Assembly: GCA_965140765.1 (NCBI GenBank)
Contig: OZ223309.1
Span: 1,116,001-1,180,000, forward strand
Direction: 5' to 3'
DNA from: Sunxiuqinia sp963678245
Lineage (GTDB): Bacteria > Bacteroidota > Bacteroidia > Bacteroidales > Prolixibacteraceae
Length of the DNA stretch: 64,000 nucleotides
The notes below the pieces were generated by a model that searched no databases, had not been told where the DNA came from, and saw only the letters and a program-made list of their open reading frames with translations. Below are positions 36,859 through 44,960 of this stretch, piece after piece. The translations under genes were made by a program, and so were the position numbers. Position 1 is the stretch's first letter, and each line of letters begins with the position of its first letter.

Positions 36859-38868
36859 ATGATTAAGCTAAAAACTAAAACAACCAAATTTTTGATTTTC
36901 TTTCTGACATTTGTGTTATCTGCAACTGTTGGAACATCATCTAACAATTTATATAAAAAAGATACCAATGGAGAATTTGTGACTTTCATATCTCCCTTTT
37001 ATGCTATTGCTTTTGCCAAAGATTTTCCGATGATGGCATACTTCAATATTGAGTCTGGAGGCAGGAGCAGAAGGCTAATGGACAAATCGTTGCTCCGATC
37101 CGGATTGGGAGGAACTGTTGTCAACAGAAACGAAGATTCATTTGGTGTTGAATGTGAAGTTGCGGTTGATGGCAATGAACTGAAATATTTAGGCATCCCT
37201 TTTTCGGCAGATGAAAACCAATCGATGTCTGTTTCAGCAGTTGATGACCGTAATTTTCAGATGCAATTTACAAACACAAATTTAATTGATGGCGAGTTTT
37301 TCAAAATAGCAACAGCTCCCGATATTGCACCGGTTACCGTTTGGGCAACGGCTAGCAAAATTCCAGCATCCAATAAGTACGACCGGGAGGTTTCGTTTTA
37401 TAATCCCAGAGTGCGGAAAGCGTCGTATGAGCTTCCGGCTATTTTACATTTTCCCGATTATGGGCTGGTGAAAGTGGAAACTGATAACGAGGAGGTCTTT
37501 CTACAAGAGCATATTATTCCGGATTATTCCAATGTTGGGTTATCGCTTGGGCCATTCAACCGCGGGACACACCCGGGATTCCGGGCTTACCACAAAGGGA
37601 CAGTAATGCTGTCGTTTCATTCAAAAAGCAAAATCACGCAAGCCGGATTAAAATTTACGGTCTTGGACGAGAACTATCCACGAATTGAAGGTTGTGATTT
37701 TACAGATTCCCGTTTTGATGGTTTGAAACGTTGCTGGCAGAATTCCTTTCCTGTGAAACCTGTCCAGCAGTGCATGGGCGATAATATCTTGCTGAACGGA
37801 ATTGCTCATTTATCAATGGGCTTCAAAGCTGATATGCTTGTTTTTACTCCCGATCTACCTTCAAAAGAAACCATGATTGTGGCTCTAGAACGAGCTTTGG
37901 AAGCAACTTTTGCTGAACGCGTTCAGGAAGATGGAAGAATTAAAGATTATGGATGGGAGAGCACGGAAGTAAGTTTGATTACACTTTACGATTATTTGCT
38001 TGTTTCCAACGATTGGGAGTTTGTCGACAGGCATTTGACAAAAATAAAACGTGTTGTTCAATCTGTAGTCGATACAGATGTAGATCAGGATGGGATTTTT
38101 GAATCTCCTTTTCATGGTAATCGTTTTGAAGAGAACCGGAGCAGTTTAAACTGGTGGGATGATTTTGCATTTGGGCATAAAGATGCCTACGTCAATATAA
38201 AAGCTTATCGGGCATTGAAAGGTATGAAGAATGTCTTTTCGAAATTAGAGATGGCTGAAGAAGTGGAAAACATTGAAAAACAGCTCGCCCTTTTTAGGTC
38301 GGCCTTTCATAGAACCTTTTATAATCCAGAGACCGGCGTATATGCCGGTTGGATAAGTGAAGACGGCAAGGTGCATGATTATCTATTCACATTCATTAAC
38401 GGAATGGCAATCAATCAGGGATTGGTTGAAGGTGAGCTGGCAAAAGACATCATGCATAGGCTTTTAACTCAGCTTGAGAAAGAAGGATACGATTTTGTGT
38501 ATGGTGTTCCGGGACCGGCCATGGAGGTTGTCCACGAAGATCGTCAGAAGTGGGATGAAATGGCTCAATGGGGGCGGTACGAAAACGGGGGAATGTGTGG
38601 TCAAACAGCCTATCATTTTATCCAGGCTTTATATAACGTTGGGATGCGTGAAAAGGCTAATGAAATCCTGTTTAAGATGATGGCAACTTTCGAAAAAGAA
38701 CCAACTCATTCAGGCGTTTTTCCAGGCTATTTACAAAGCGTTGACTGGCGTACGAAAGGCGGTGCACCCACCGGATATAACTATTTGGCAGATAACTATT
38801 ACTTTTTATTGGCAGCCGTTACCGGCTATTATGGAGTAAAATTTCCTGAATTAAAAAACGAAGAATAG
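36859..38868 (+). CDS. Unassigned (alpha/alpha)6-barrel glycosidase-like protein
   Basis: The protein has about 669 residues from the ATG at 36859, 4 nt after the previous stop. The open frame extends upstream to 36811 and overlaps the previous gene, but that start is not preferred. A signal peptide precedes an N-terminal beta-sandwich region (about 30-290) and a helical barrel with YDYLLVSNDWEFVDRHLTKIKR, DTDVDQDGIFESPFHGN, SLNWWDDFAFGHKDAYVNIKAYRAL, GVYAGWISEDGKVHDYLFTFINGMA and MWGRYENGGMCGQTAYHF-like motifs. The general layout resembles GH63, GH78 or GH116-type six-hairpin enzymes, but no family was firmly recognised. Asp and Glu in WWDD and RYENGG are candidate catalytic residues. It is coupled to the GH-A-like gene and to the small LamG-like gene after it. 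Confidence 0.65.
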   Translation: MIKLKTKTTKFLIFFLTFVLSATVGTSSNNLYKKDTNGEFVTFISPFYAIAFAKDFPMMAYFNIESGGRSRRLMDKSLLRSGLGGTVVNRNEDSFGVECEVAVDGNELKYLGIPFSADENQSMSVSAVDDRNFQMQFTNTNLIDGEFFKIATAPDIAPVTVWATASKIPASNKYDREVSFYNPRVRKASYELPAILHFPDYGLVKVETDNEEVFLQEHIIPDYSNVGLSLGPFNRGTHPGFRAYHKGTVMLSFHSKSKITQAGLKFTVLDENYPRIEGCDFTDSRFDGLKRCWQNSFPVKPVQQCMGDNILLNGIAHLSMGFKADMLVFTPDLPSKETMIVALERALEATFAERVQEDGRIKDYGWESTEVSLITLYDYLLVSNDWEFVDRHLTKIKRVVQSVVDTDVDQDGIFESPFHGNRFEENRSSLNWWDDFAFGHKDAYVNIKAYRALKGMKNVFSKLEMAEEVENIEKQLALFRSAFHRTFYNPETGVYAGWISEDGKVHDYLFTFINGMAINQGLVEGELAKDIMHRLLTQLEKEGYDFVYGVPGPAMEVVHEDRQKWDEMAQWGRYENGGMCGQTAYHFIQALYNVGMREKANEILFKMMATFEKEPTHSGVFPGYLQSVDWRTKGGAPTGYNYLADNYYFLLAAVTGYYGVKFPELKNEE

Positions 38869-38871
38869 CGA

Positions 38872-39678
38872 ATGAATTTGACAAATACATCAGTTAGATA
38901 TAAAACGAAGGGAGTTGTGTTTGTTTTTGATATCCTAATGATTATCTGTGCTCTTTTATTTCTTTCTATCGAATGTAATGACTATATAAATACCAAAGCA
39001 GATTCTGCTGAGATATCGTCACTCAAACCAACAATAGTATACAGTAACAACTCACTGGATTCAACATCGATTTTTAAGATAGACGGTTCAACGCGATTGC
39101 TATCAAGAAGTGATCGAGTTGGGATTCATGCTACAAGTGCACACTCACGATTTTCATATAACAAGCATTTGTTTAATTCTCAAAAAGGAATCTTTAGTGT
39201 CTGGTTAATGCCGTTGGGTGATTTGACTGCATTGGTGAATTATCCCGGAATGGCCCGTGATAACGAGTTCTACAATATATTTCCTGTTGTAACTGATCAT
39301 GCTAATGTTTGTGATGTGTGGTCAGCAAATTTTAGCTTCTACATCAACAAGGTTTGGCATTCTGGTATAACTGCAAAGTTTGTTAAAGAAAACGGAAACG
39401 ACAACTACAGTCATGCATCAGTTGCTGCCAATCATTCTGAATTTGAGAAGTATCATTGGTATCAGCTTATGCTTAGTTGGGATTTTCAGAAAAATGAAAT
39501 GGTAATGTACATCAAAGGAGTAAAGGTTGGTAGCCACGATACAACAGCAGAAAAGCTAAATGTAAGCTTTTTGAAACCGAACGATTTAGAAACGTTTTAT
39601 GTGCAGGGATATACGGCAGGACCAAAACTTACGGATGAAGGATTATTTGCAGAAACTTCGGAATTTGAAGGTGTATAA
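38872..39678 (+). CDS. LamG/concanavalin-like lectin domain protein, possibly truncated
   Basis: The protein has 268 residues. A hydrophobic N-terminal segment ends SIEC, a likely lipoprotein or signal sequence. The rest is one jelly-roll-like beta-sandwich (FSVWLMPLGDLTAL, WSANFSFYINKVWHSG, HWYQLMLSWDFQKNEMVMYIKGVKVGSHD), as in LamG-type concanavalin A-like binding domains. In many Bacteroidota proteins such a domain is followed by a propeller or catalytic module. Here the chain stops after TSEFEGV with no further domain, and the next 97 nt hold no clear remnant. It could be a stand-alone binding protein or the head of a lost larger enzyme. It starts 3 nt after the previous stop, so co-translated. 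Confidence 0.6.
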   Translation: MNLTNTSVRYKTKGVVFVFDILMIICALLFLSIECNDYINTKADSAEISSLKPTIVYSNNSLDSTSIFKIDGSTRLLSRSDRVGIHATSAHSRFSYNKHLFNSQKGIFSVWLMPLGDLTALVNYPGMARDNEFYNIFPVVTDHANVCDVWSANFSFYINKVWHSGITAKFVKENGNDNYSHASVAANHSEFEKYHWYQLMLSWDFQKNEMVMYIKGVKVGSHDTTAEKLNVSFLKPNDLETFYVQGYTAGPKLTDEGLFAETSEFEGV

Positions 39679-39775
39679 CAGGAATATGAATTTTGAGATT
39701 TGGATGAGTGATGCGAATTAATTGAAGATTTATAGATTCAAATCAGATCTCATGGATAATTAATACAGAATTAGA

Positions 39776-40654
39776 ATGAATAATATGAAGTGGATAATAT
39801 TGGTTCTGTCAATCTTTTTTTCTCTTGATACGATATTTGCAGCTCAAAAAGAAACGGATGAAATACATGTGCAGGAGGTTTATAAAACGATTGACACTCT
39901 TGAGCTAACCATTGATATCTTTTATTCAAAAGAAACAATTACAGACCTCAATAATACGGCTATCGTATTTTTTCACGGAGGTGGATGGGCTTTTGGCACA
40001 CCTGATAAGTTGTTCTCTGCCTGTGAAAGGTATGCGAAAATGGGAATAATTTGTTTTTGTGTTGACTATCGGTTGTCGAATGATAAAGGCACGGCTCCCC
40101 ATAATAATATTACTCCGATTGAATCACTAATGGATGTAAAATCAGCCATACGATGGGTCCGCAAAAATTCAGACAGGTTCAATATCAATCCTGAAAAAAT
40201 TGTAGCTTCAGGACAATCGGCAGGAGGACACTTAGCAATATCAACTTCTATTATTGAGAAATATAACGAAAGCTCGGATGACTTTAGCATTAGCTGTGTC
40301 CCTAACGCCATAATGAGTTTTTCAGGAACGGTTAATACTGTTGAAGCCTGGTGCGACCATTTATTGGGAAAAAAAAGAACAGAAATATGGAATATATCAC
40401 CATTTCATAATTTGAAAGGAGATTTACCTCCAATGATTCAGTTTCATGGAATGCAAGATGCCACCGTGCCTTTCTGGACTATTGAATTTTTCAAGCGAGA
40501 AACTGAAGCTTTGGGGAATTATTTTGAATTGCATAAATATCCCGGACGAAAACATTACTTAGGAAAAGGAAATCCCAAATACTCAGAATATTTTGATGAT
40601 GAAATATTAGAGATTGCCGATGAATTTCTAAGAAATCAAGGGTTAATTGAATAA
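39776..40654 (+). CDS. Alpha/beta hydrolase esterase (acetylxylan esterase-like)
   Basis: The protein has 292 residues with a signal peptide (ends FAAQ). It shows the hormone-sensitive-lipase-like fold: HGGGW oxyanion loop (67-71), GQSAGG nucleophile elbow with Ser148, a HGMQDATVP strand with Asp228, and KYPGRKH with His260 to complete the triad. A second ATG three codons in is an alternative start. Such secreted esterases remove acetyl or feruloyl groups from polysaccharides. It stands between the LamG-like gene and a hypothetical gene, with the sulfatase after them. A periplasmic accessory role on acetylated glycan is likely; ester type unknown. Confidence 0.85.
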   Translation: MNNMKWIILVLSIFFSLDTIFAAQKETDEIHVQEVYKTIDTLELTIDIFYSKETITDLNNTAIVFFHGGGWAFGTPDKLFSACERYAKMGIICFCVDYRLSNDKGTAPHNNITPIESLMDVKSAIRWVRKNSDRFNINPEKIVASGQSAGGHLAISTSIIEKYNESSDDFSISCVPNAIMSFSGTVNTVEAWCDHLLGKKRTEIWNISPFHNLKGDLPPMIQFHGMQDATVPFWTIEFFKRETEALGNYFELHKYPGRKHYLGKGNPKYSEYFDDEILEIADEFLRNQGLIE

Positions 40655-40742
40655 GTTAATTCCAGATGATAAGATTTCAGCAATAATTAATTACAAAAAC
40701 TGAAAATGATTAACTTTTAAATTGAGAACTAATCTAATATCA

Positions 40743-41303
40743 ATGAAATATCTAATAATTGCCTTAGTGGCCATTATATTTTGCCTACCTGCTGGCGGTC
40801 AGAATCTTAGTAAAAAAACGATCAGTAAAAACTATTATAAAATCATTGAAGGTTCCAGTGAATCAAACAAATATAGAATTGAATTAAGTTCAGATATTGA
40901 TACTAGCGGGGAAAAGTGGAATCAAAGGGCTTACAATTTTGGGTTCAACCCGCAACTCACGCCAATGTATACCATGGTTGATCGGATATTAGCCACTCCA
41001 TATGTGGTTCAGGTGCGTGGAAATCAAAATGAAAAGAATAAAAAACGCTGGGGGCTCCATGTGTTTGAAGGATATGCAAAAGATGATAAATACAGAATTA
41101 CCATGTTTGTATATAAACATATTGTGTTGGGAGAACCCGTTGCGCAAATGTATTACTATGAAACTGTTTATAACCATTCCGAACCTGCCTACAAATGGTT
41201 TCGAATAGGTTCAGATGTTAAGCAACACTCCTTTTTGTTTAGCAGGGATAAAGCGATGTTTTACGGTTCACTAACTCTTTCCAATGCCATAACCTTGGGA
41301 TGA
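40743..41303 (+). CDS. Hypothetical secreted protein
   Basis: The protein has 186 residues from the ATG at 40743; a TTG at 40722 is in frame but gives a weaker leader. A clear signal peptide (MKYLIIALVAIIFCLPAGGQ) is followed by a compact mixed beta domain rich in Tyr and Lys (KYRIELSSDIDTSGEKWNQ, TPYVVQVRGNQN, WGLHVFEGYAKDDKYRITMFVYK, AQMYYYETVYNHSEPAYKWFRIGSD). No domain was recognised, and there are no obvious catalytic motifs or membrane helices. It lies between an esterase and a sulfatase gene and is followed by a degraded coding stretch, so it may be the leftover first part of a larger gene. Function unknown. Confidence 0.6.
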   Translation: MKYLIIALVAIIFCLPAGGQNLSKKTISKNYYKIIEGSSESNKYRIELSSDIDTSGEKWNQRAYNFGFNPQLTPMYTMVDRILATPYVVQVRGNQNEKNKKRWGLHVFEGYAKDDKYRITMFVYKHIVLGEPVAQMYYYETVYNHSEPAYKWFRIGSDVKQHSFLFSRDKAMFYGSLTLSNAITLG

Positions 41304-41365
41304 ATAGGCAAGGATAATGACGAAAAGATAAACCAGAAGGCAATGATGAAGCAAACCATGCATAA

Positions 41366-41521
41366 GATGCTAAAAATGTGAATTGTAAATTGCTTAAAGA
41401 CAGTGAAGACAGAACAATCTTCTGCGACTAAGACAACGACATTGTTGTTGTTAATATTAAAGGAAAATCGTGCAAACTGCTAACAGAAGCACTTCCTGAA
41501 GATATCAAATACGATTTTTAG
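41366..41521 (+). pseudogene. Degraded C-terminal coding remnant, product not recognised
   Basis: In one frame 51 codons read almost as a protein end (CKLLKDSEDRTIFCD, one TAA stop at 41429-41431, then DNDIVVVNIKGKSCKLLTEALPEDIKYDF and a natural TAG). The composition and strand-like pattern look like the C-terminal beta domain of an extracellular hydrolase. The 239-bp gap between the hypothetical gene and the sulfatase therefore holds a decayed gene end rather than plain spacer. Family not identified. Confidence 0.5.
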
Positions 41522-41542
41522 AATTAATAATTAAACGAAAAA

Positions 41543-42955
41543 ATGAAAATTTTAAACACCATTCTAAACCTAATTCTTGTTTTACTTTTATTTGTTTCAT
41601 GCAAAGAAGAAAAACCAAATGTACTTTTTATTGCCGTTGATGACTTGAGACCCGAGTTATCTTGTTATGGACATGAAAAAATCATCTCCCCAAATATCGA
41701 CAAACTCGCTTCCAATGGATTAATGTTTGTTAATGCATACTGCAATGTGCCGGTTTGTGGAGCATCCAGAGCGAGCTTGTTGACAGGAATGAGACCCACA
41801 GCTGATCGTTTTGTTGGGTACAATACTTGGGCCGAGAAAGATGCCCCGGGAGCTGTTAGTTTGCCTCAGGTATTCAAGAACAATGGCTATTATACCATTT
41901 CCAATGGAAAGGTATTTCATCATTTAAATGATATTCGCGAAAGCTGGTCAGAAGACCCGTGGAATCCTGCAGAAAACGGAGGTTCTTATTTAGATTATCA
42001 GGCGGACACAAACCTTGCTATTCTAAATAGTGGTAGTAAAAGAGGCATGCCATATGAAGCAGGGGACGTTGATGATGATACCTATAATGATGGTGTCCTT
42101 GCGAAAAAGACAATTAATGATTTAAAACGTCTGAAAGAGATGGGAAAACCATTCTTTTTAGCTGCTGGCTTTTTTAAACCACACCTTCCTTTTACGGCCC
42201 CCAAAAAATATTGGGATCTCTATTCTTCAGACAAAATTTCATTACCTGATAATTATTCTCCTCCGGTGAATTCACCTAAAGCAGCTATTCATAATTTCGG
42301 TGAATTACGGAGTTATTATGGTGTACCTCCCGAGGGGCCCGTTTCTGATGAAATGGCTCACGATCTAATTCACGGATATTATGCCTGTGTTACTTATGTT
42401 GATGCGCAAATTGGGCGGGTGCTTGACGCATTGGATGATATGGGACTTTCAGATAACACGATTGTGGTTTTATGGGGCGATCATGGCTGGCAACTGGGCG
42501 AGCATAGTTTATGGTGCAAGCATGCAAACTTCAAAACTTCTCTGAATGCACCTTTAATCGTTAAAGCTCCTGGTTTTAAGGAGACTGGTCAAACCCAAGC
42601 ACTCGTTGAGTTCATCGATATCTTTCCGTCTCTTTGCGATCTGGCTGATATCGAGTTGCCGCAACAACTTCATGGCAAAAGTTTCGTACCCTTACTAAAT
42701 AATCCTCAGAAGCCATGGAAAGATGCCGTTTATAGTCGATATATATGGGGTGAATCAATTAAAAATCAACGTTATCTTTATACGGAATGGACAGACGAAA
42801 ATGGAGTTATGCAGGGGCAGATGATCTATGATCACACAAATGATCCGGATGAAAACCAGAACATTATCTCCGACGTATCAATACGAGATACTGTTGAGGT
42901 GCTTAAAAGAAAACTACATCAAGCTATTGAGAGTAGAGAAAAATACTCAGATTAG
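41543..42955 (+). CDS. Sulfatase lipoprotein (iduronate-2-sulfatase-like)
   Basis: The protein has 470 residues with a lipoprotein signal ending FVSC (Cys20). Metal-binding AVDDLRPELSCYG is followed by NIDKLASNG and the activation site VPVCGASRASLLTG. There Cys72-Gly-Ala-Ser-Arg76 is the variant of the C-x-P-S-R motif that is modified to formylglycine. Later motifs are FFLAAGFFKPHLPFTAPKKYWDLY and the metal site LWGDHGWQLGEHSLWCKH. The layout resembles iduronate-2-sulfatase-type members of family S1. It should remove sulfate groups from the glycan in the periplasm or on the surface and needs an anaerobic-type or FGE maturase encoded elsewhere. It ends block two, 56 nt before the next sigma gene. 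Confidence 0.92.
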   Translation: MKILNTILNLILVLLLFVSCKEEKPNVLFIAVDDLRPELSCYGHEKIISPNIDKLASNGLMFVNAYCNVPVCGASRASLLTGMRPTADRFVGYNTWAEKDAPGAVSLPQVFKNNGYYTISNGKVFHHLNDIRESWSEDPWNPAENGGSYLDYQADTNLAILNSGSKRGMPYEAGDVDDDTYNDGVLAKKTINDLKRLKEMGKPFFLAAGFFKPHLPFTAPKKYWDLYSSDKISLPDNYSPPVNSPKAAIHNFGELRSYYGVPPEGPVSDEMAHDLIHGYYACVTYVDAQIGRVLDALDDMGLSDNTIVVLWGDHGWQLGEHSLWCKHANFKTSLNAPLIVKAPGFKETGQTQALVEFIDIFPSLCDLADIELPQQLHGKSFVPLLNNPQKPWKDAVYSRYIWGESIKNQRYLYTEWTDENGVMQGQMIYDHTNDPDENQNIISDVSIRDTVEVLKRKLHQAIESREKYSD

Positions 42956-43011
42956 TAGCCTTGCTAATTGACAGGGAAATTGTTTAAGGGCTTAATTTTA
43001 CACATTTATAA

Positions 43012-43611
43012 GTGAATAAGGGACTGAAAGATAGAGAATACTGGAAAGGGATATGGGAACTGTTTATTAACGGGAATAGACTCGCGTTCAATGAGATCTA
43101 CAATGAATATGTAGACTTTCTTTTTGCCTATGGAATGAAGATCACTCCCAATCGGGAATTGGTTCAAGACAACATTCAGGATCTATTTGTAAATCTATGT
43201 AAATACCGCAAAAACCTGACTAGTCCAGACTATTTGGAATTTTATCTTACGCGCTCGCTCAGACGAATGTTAATCAAAGAAGTTCAGAAAAATAGAAAAG
43301 TTGCCAACATGGATGAAGAGGAGTTGTTAAGTTTCCAGCTGAAGTTTGATCTTGAAGAGCAACTGATTGAAGGTGAATCGGCAGATAACCGAATGATCTC
43401 ATTACAAAAAATGCTAGCAAGTATAGATTCCCGGAAAAGAGAACTCTTGTATTTGAAGTTTTACAGTGGACTTAATTATCGAGAAATAGGCGATTTACTT
43501 GGGATTAGACCCGATACCGCAAAAAAACAGGTTTATCGCTTGCTGGAGGATCTGAGAGATCGTTTTGGCCAAAAGCTGATGGAACTCTTCTGCATGTATT
43601 TTAAGGTGTAA
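43012..43611 (+). CDS. ECF-type RNA polymerase sigma factor
   Basis: The protein has 199 residues from a GTG start; no closer ATG fits. Region 2 has LAFNEIYNEYVDFLFAYGMKITPNRELVQDNIQDLFVNL. Region 4 has RKRELLYLKFYSGLNYREIGDLLGIRPDTAKKQVYRLLEDLRDR. It resembles the sigma factor at 12367-12996, with the same QxLF feature and an N-terminal W-x-L-F segment. It opens the third sigma-FecR-SusCD cassette; its FecR gene lies 68 nt downstream. The preceding 56-nt gap has no obvious strong promoter, so it may depend partly on transcription from the sulfatase gene. Confidence 0.94.
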   Translation: MNKGLKDREYWKGIWELFINGNRLAFNEIYNEYVDFLFAYGMKITPNRELVQDNIQDLFVNLCKYRKNLTSPDYLEFYLTRSLRRMLIKEVQKNRKVANMDEEELLSFQLKFDLEEQLIEGESADNRMISLQKMLASIDSRKRELLYLKFYSGLNYREIGDLLGIRPDTAKKQVYRLLEDLRDRFGQKLMELFCMYFKV

Positions 43612-43679
43612 TTTTTTTTCTTTTTGTTGTCCCTTTTTTTCTGTTCTATACTCTTACTATTCAGTAATGCGTCGCAATT

Positions 43680-44876
43680 ATGGTTAAACAGAATCAAGAT
43701 ATAATCGATAACCCATTGTTTTTTAGGTGGATATTTAATTCTGATGAATTGGTTGATACCTATTGGGAGAAATATATGATAGAAAATCCAGATGATGTTG
43801 AATTTATTCAGGAGACAAAATTGAACTTATTGAAATTGAATCACTCAAACGAAATATTATCATCTGTAGAAAAGAAAACTCTTTCATCAAACATTATTCA
43901 CTTATTGGAAAGAGAAGATAGGAAGCTTCGTAGTAGACGATTCATAAAAGAGTTGTCCAAATATGTGGCTGTTGCTATTTTGTTTTCAATGATTAGTGGT
44001 ATTGCGGTGTATTATCAGATGGATAAGGATACTCAAAATACCTTTGATCAGTTTGTTTACACACCGGTACAGGTGAATGAACCAACTTTGATCCTTTCTG
44101 AAAATGATAAAATAGGGCTTGAGGAATCCGAATCTACACTGTCATATAGTGAACGCGGAGATATCTTGCTGAATGAGAATAAAGTGATCAAGTCAGCTCA
44201 AAGCAATAGTCAACGAATTAATCAGCTCGTTATTCCCTATGGTAATCGTTCTAAAATAATACTGAGCGATGGAACTACAGTATGGCTAAATGCAGGAAGT
44301 CGCTTGATATATCCTGAGGTATTTGGGGTGAAAAACAGAGAGGTTACTTTATATGGGGAAGCTTTTTTTGACGTGAGTCACAATGAAACAAAACCATTTA
44401 TTGTTAAAACAACAGATTTGAATATTCGTGTTTTGGGGACAAGGTTTAATGTTAATGCATACCCAGACGACTATACAATACAAACTACCCTGGAAGAAGG
44501 AAGTATATCTGTTAAAAAAAGAGAAGCCGGATTATTTGAGCGGGAATTGGTTTTGAAACCCAACCAACAATATGTGTTCAACCGTCAAACAGAAGCATCA
44601 AAAGTCAATCGGGTAGATGCTCAAAGCTATTTAATTTGGACTGAAGGTCTTTTGCGATTCAACGACGAACAGTTTAGCCGTATTGTGCGAAAAGTAGAAC
44701 GTTACTATAACGTTCTAGTAAGTATTGACAGTCCTGTTCTGGCTCGTGAGAAGATAACCGGAAAACTTGATTTGTCGCAAGGTATAGATGAGACCCTTGA
44801 ATATTTAAGTAGAGTATCACAAACAAACTATAAAAAAGAAAATGAAAGTAATTATCTAATATCTAACAAAAAATAA
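43680..44876 (+). CDS. FecR-family anti-sigma factor
   Basis: The protein has 398 residues. A cytoplasmic N-terminal part of about 90 residues precedes one membrane segment (YVAVAILFSMISGIAVYYQM). The periplasmic FecR domain shows IPYGNRSKIILSDGTTVWLNAGSRLIYPEVF, GEAFFDVSH, and IRVLGTRFNVNAY. A DUF4974-type end follows (FNDEQFSRIVRKVERYYNVLVSI ... LDLSQGIDETLEYLSRV). It closely parallels the FecR at 11030-12205 in length and motifs. It should bind the sigma factor at 43012 and receive a signal from the STN domain of the SusC at 44961. Its stop codon lies inside the outer stem of the leader hairpin (44874-44907). Confidence 0.95.
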   Translation: MVKQNQDIIDNPLFFRWIFNSDELVDTYWEKYMIENPDDVEFIQETKLNLLKLNHSNEILSSVEKKTLSSNIIHLLEREDRKLRSRRFIKELSKYVAVAILFSMISGIAVYYQMDKDTQNTFDQFVYTPVQVNEPTLILSENDKIGLEESESTLSYSERGDILLNENKVIKSAQSNSQRINQLVIPYGNRSKIILSDGTTVWLNAGSRLIYPEVFGVKNREVTLYGEAFFDVSHNETKPFIVKTTDLNIRVLGTRFNVNAYPDDYTIQTTLEEGSISVKKREAGLFERELVLKPNQQYVFNRQTEASKVNRVDAQSYLIWTEGLLRFNDEQFSRIVRKVERYYNVLVSIDSPVLAREKITGKLDLSQGIDETLEYLSRVSQTNYKKENESNYLISNKK

Positions 44877-44907
44877 ACCGACAAGTGGTGACGCACTAGC
44901 CGGTTTA
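44874..44907 (+). promoter_or_regulatory. Two-part stem-loop in FecR-SusC leader (copy C)
   Basis: TAAACCG (44874-44880, including the FecR stop) pairs with CGGTTTA (44901-44907). Inside, after 3-nt internal loops, AGTG (44884-44887) pairs with CACT (44894-44897) around a 6-nt loop. It lies 53 nt before the SusC ATG. A second stem, AAATAC/GTATTT, follows before the start. Copies A and B have the same order of elements with other bases in the stems, which supports selection on pairing. Confidence 0.6.
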
Positions 44908-44960
44908 ATACAAATACCTTCTAAATAAAGTATTTATAAACAATTAAGTTGATCAAATTT

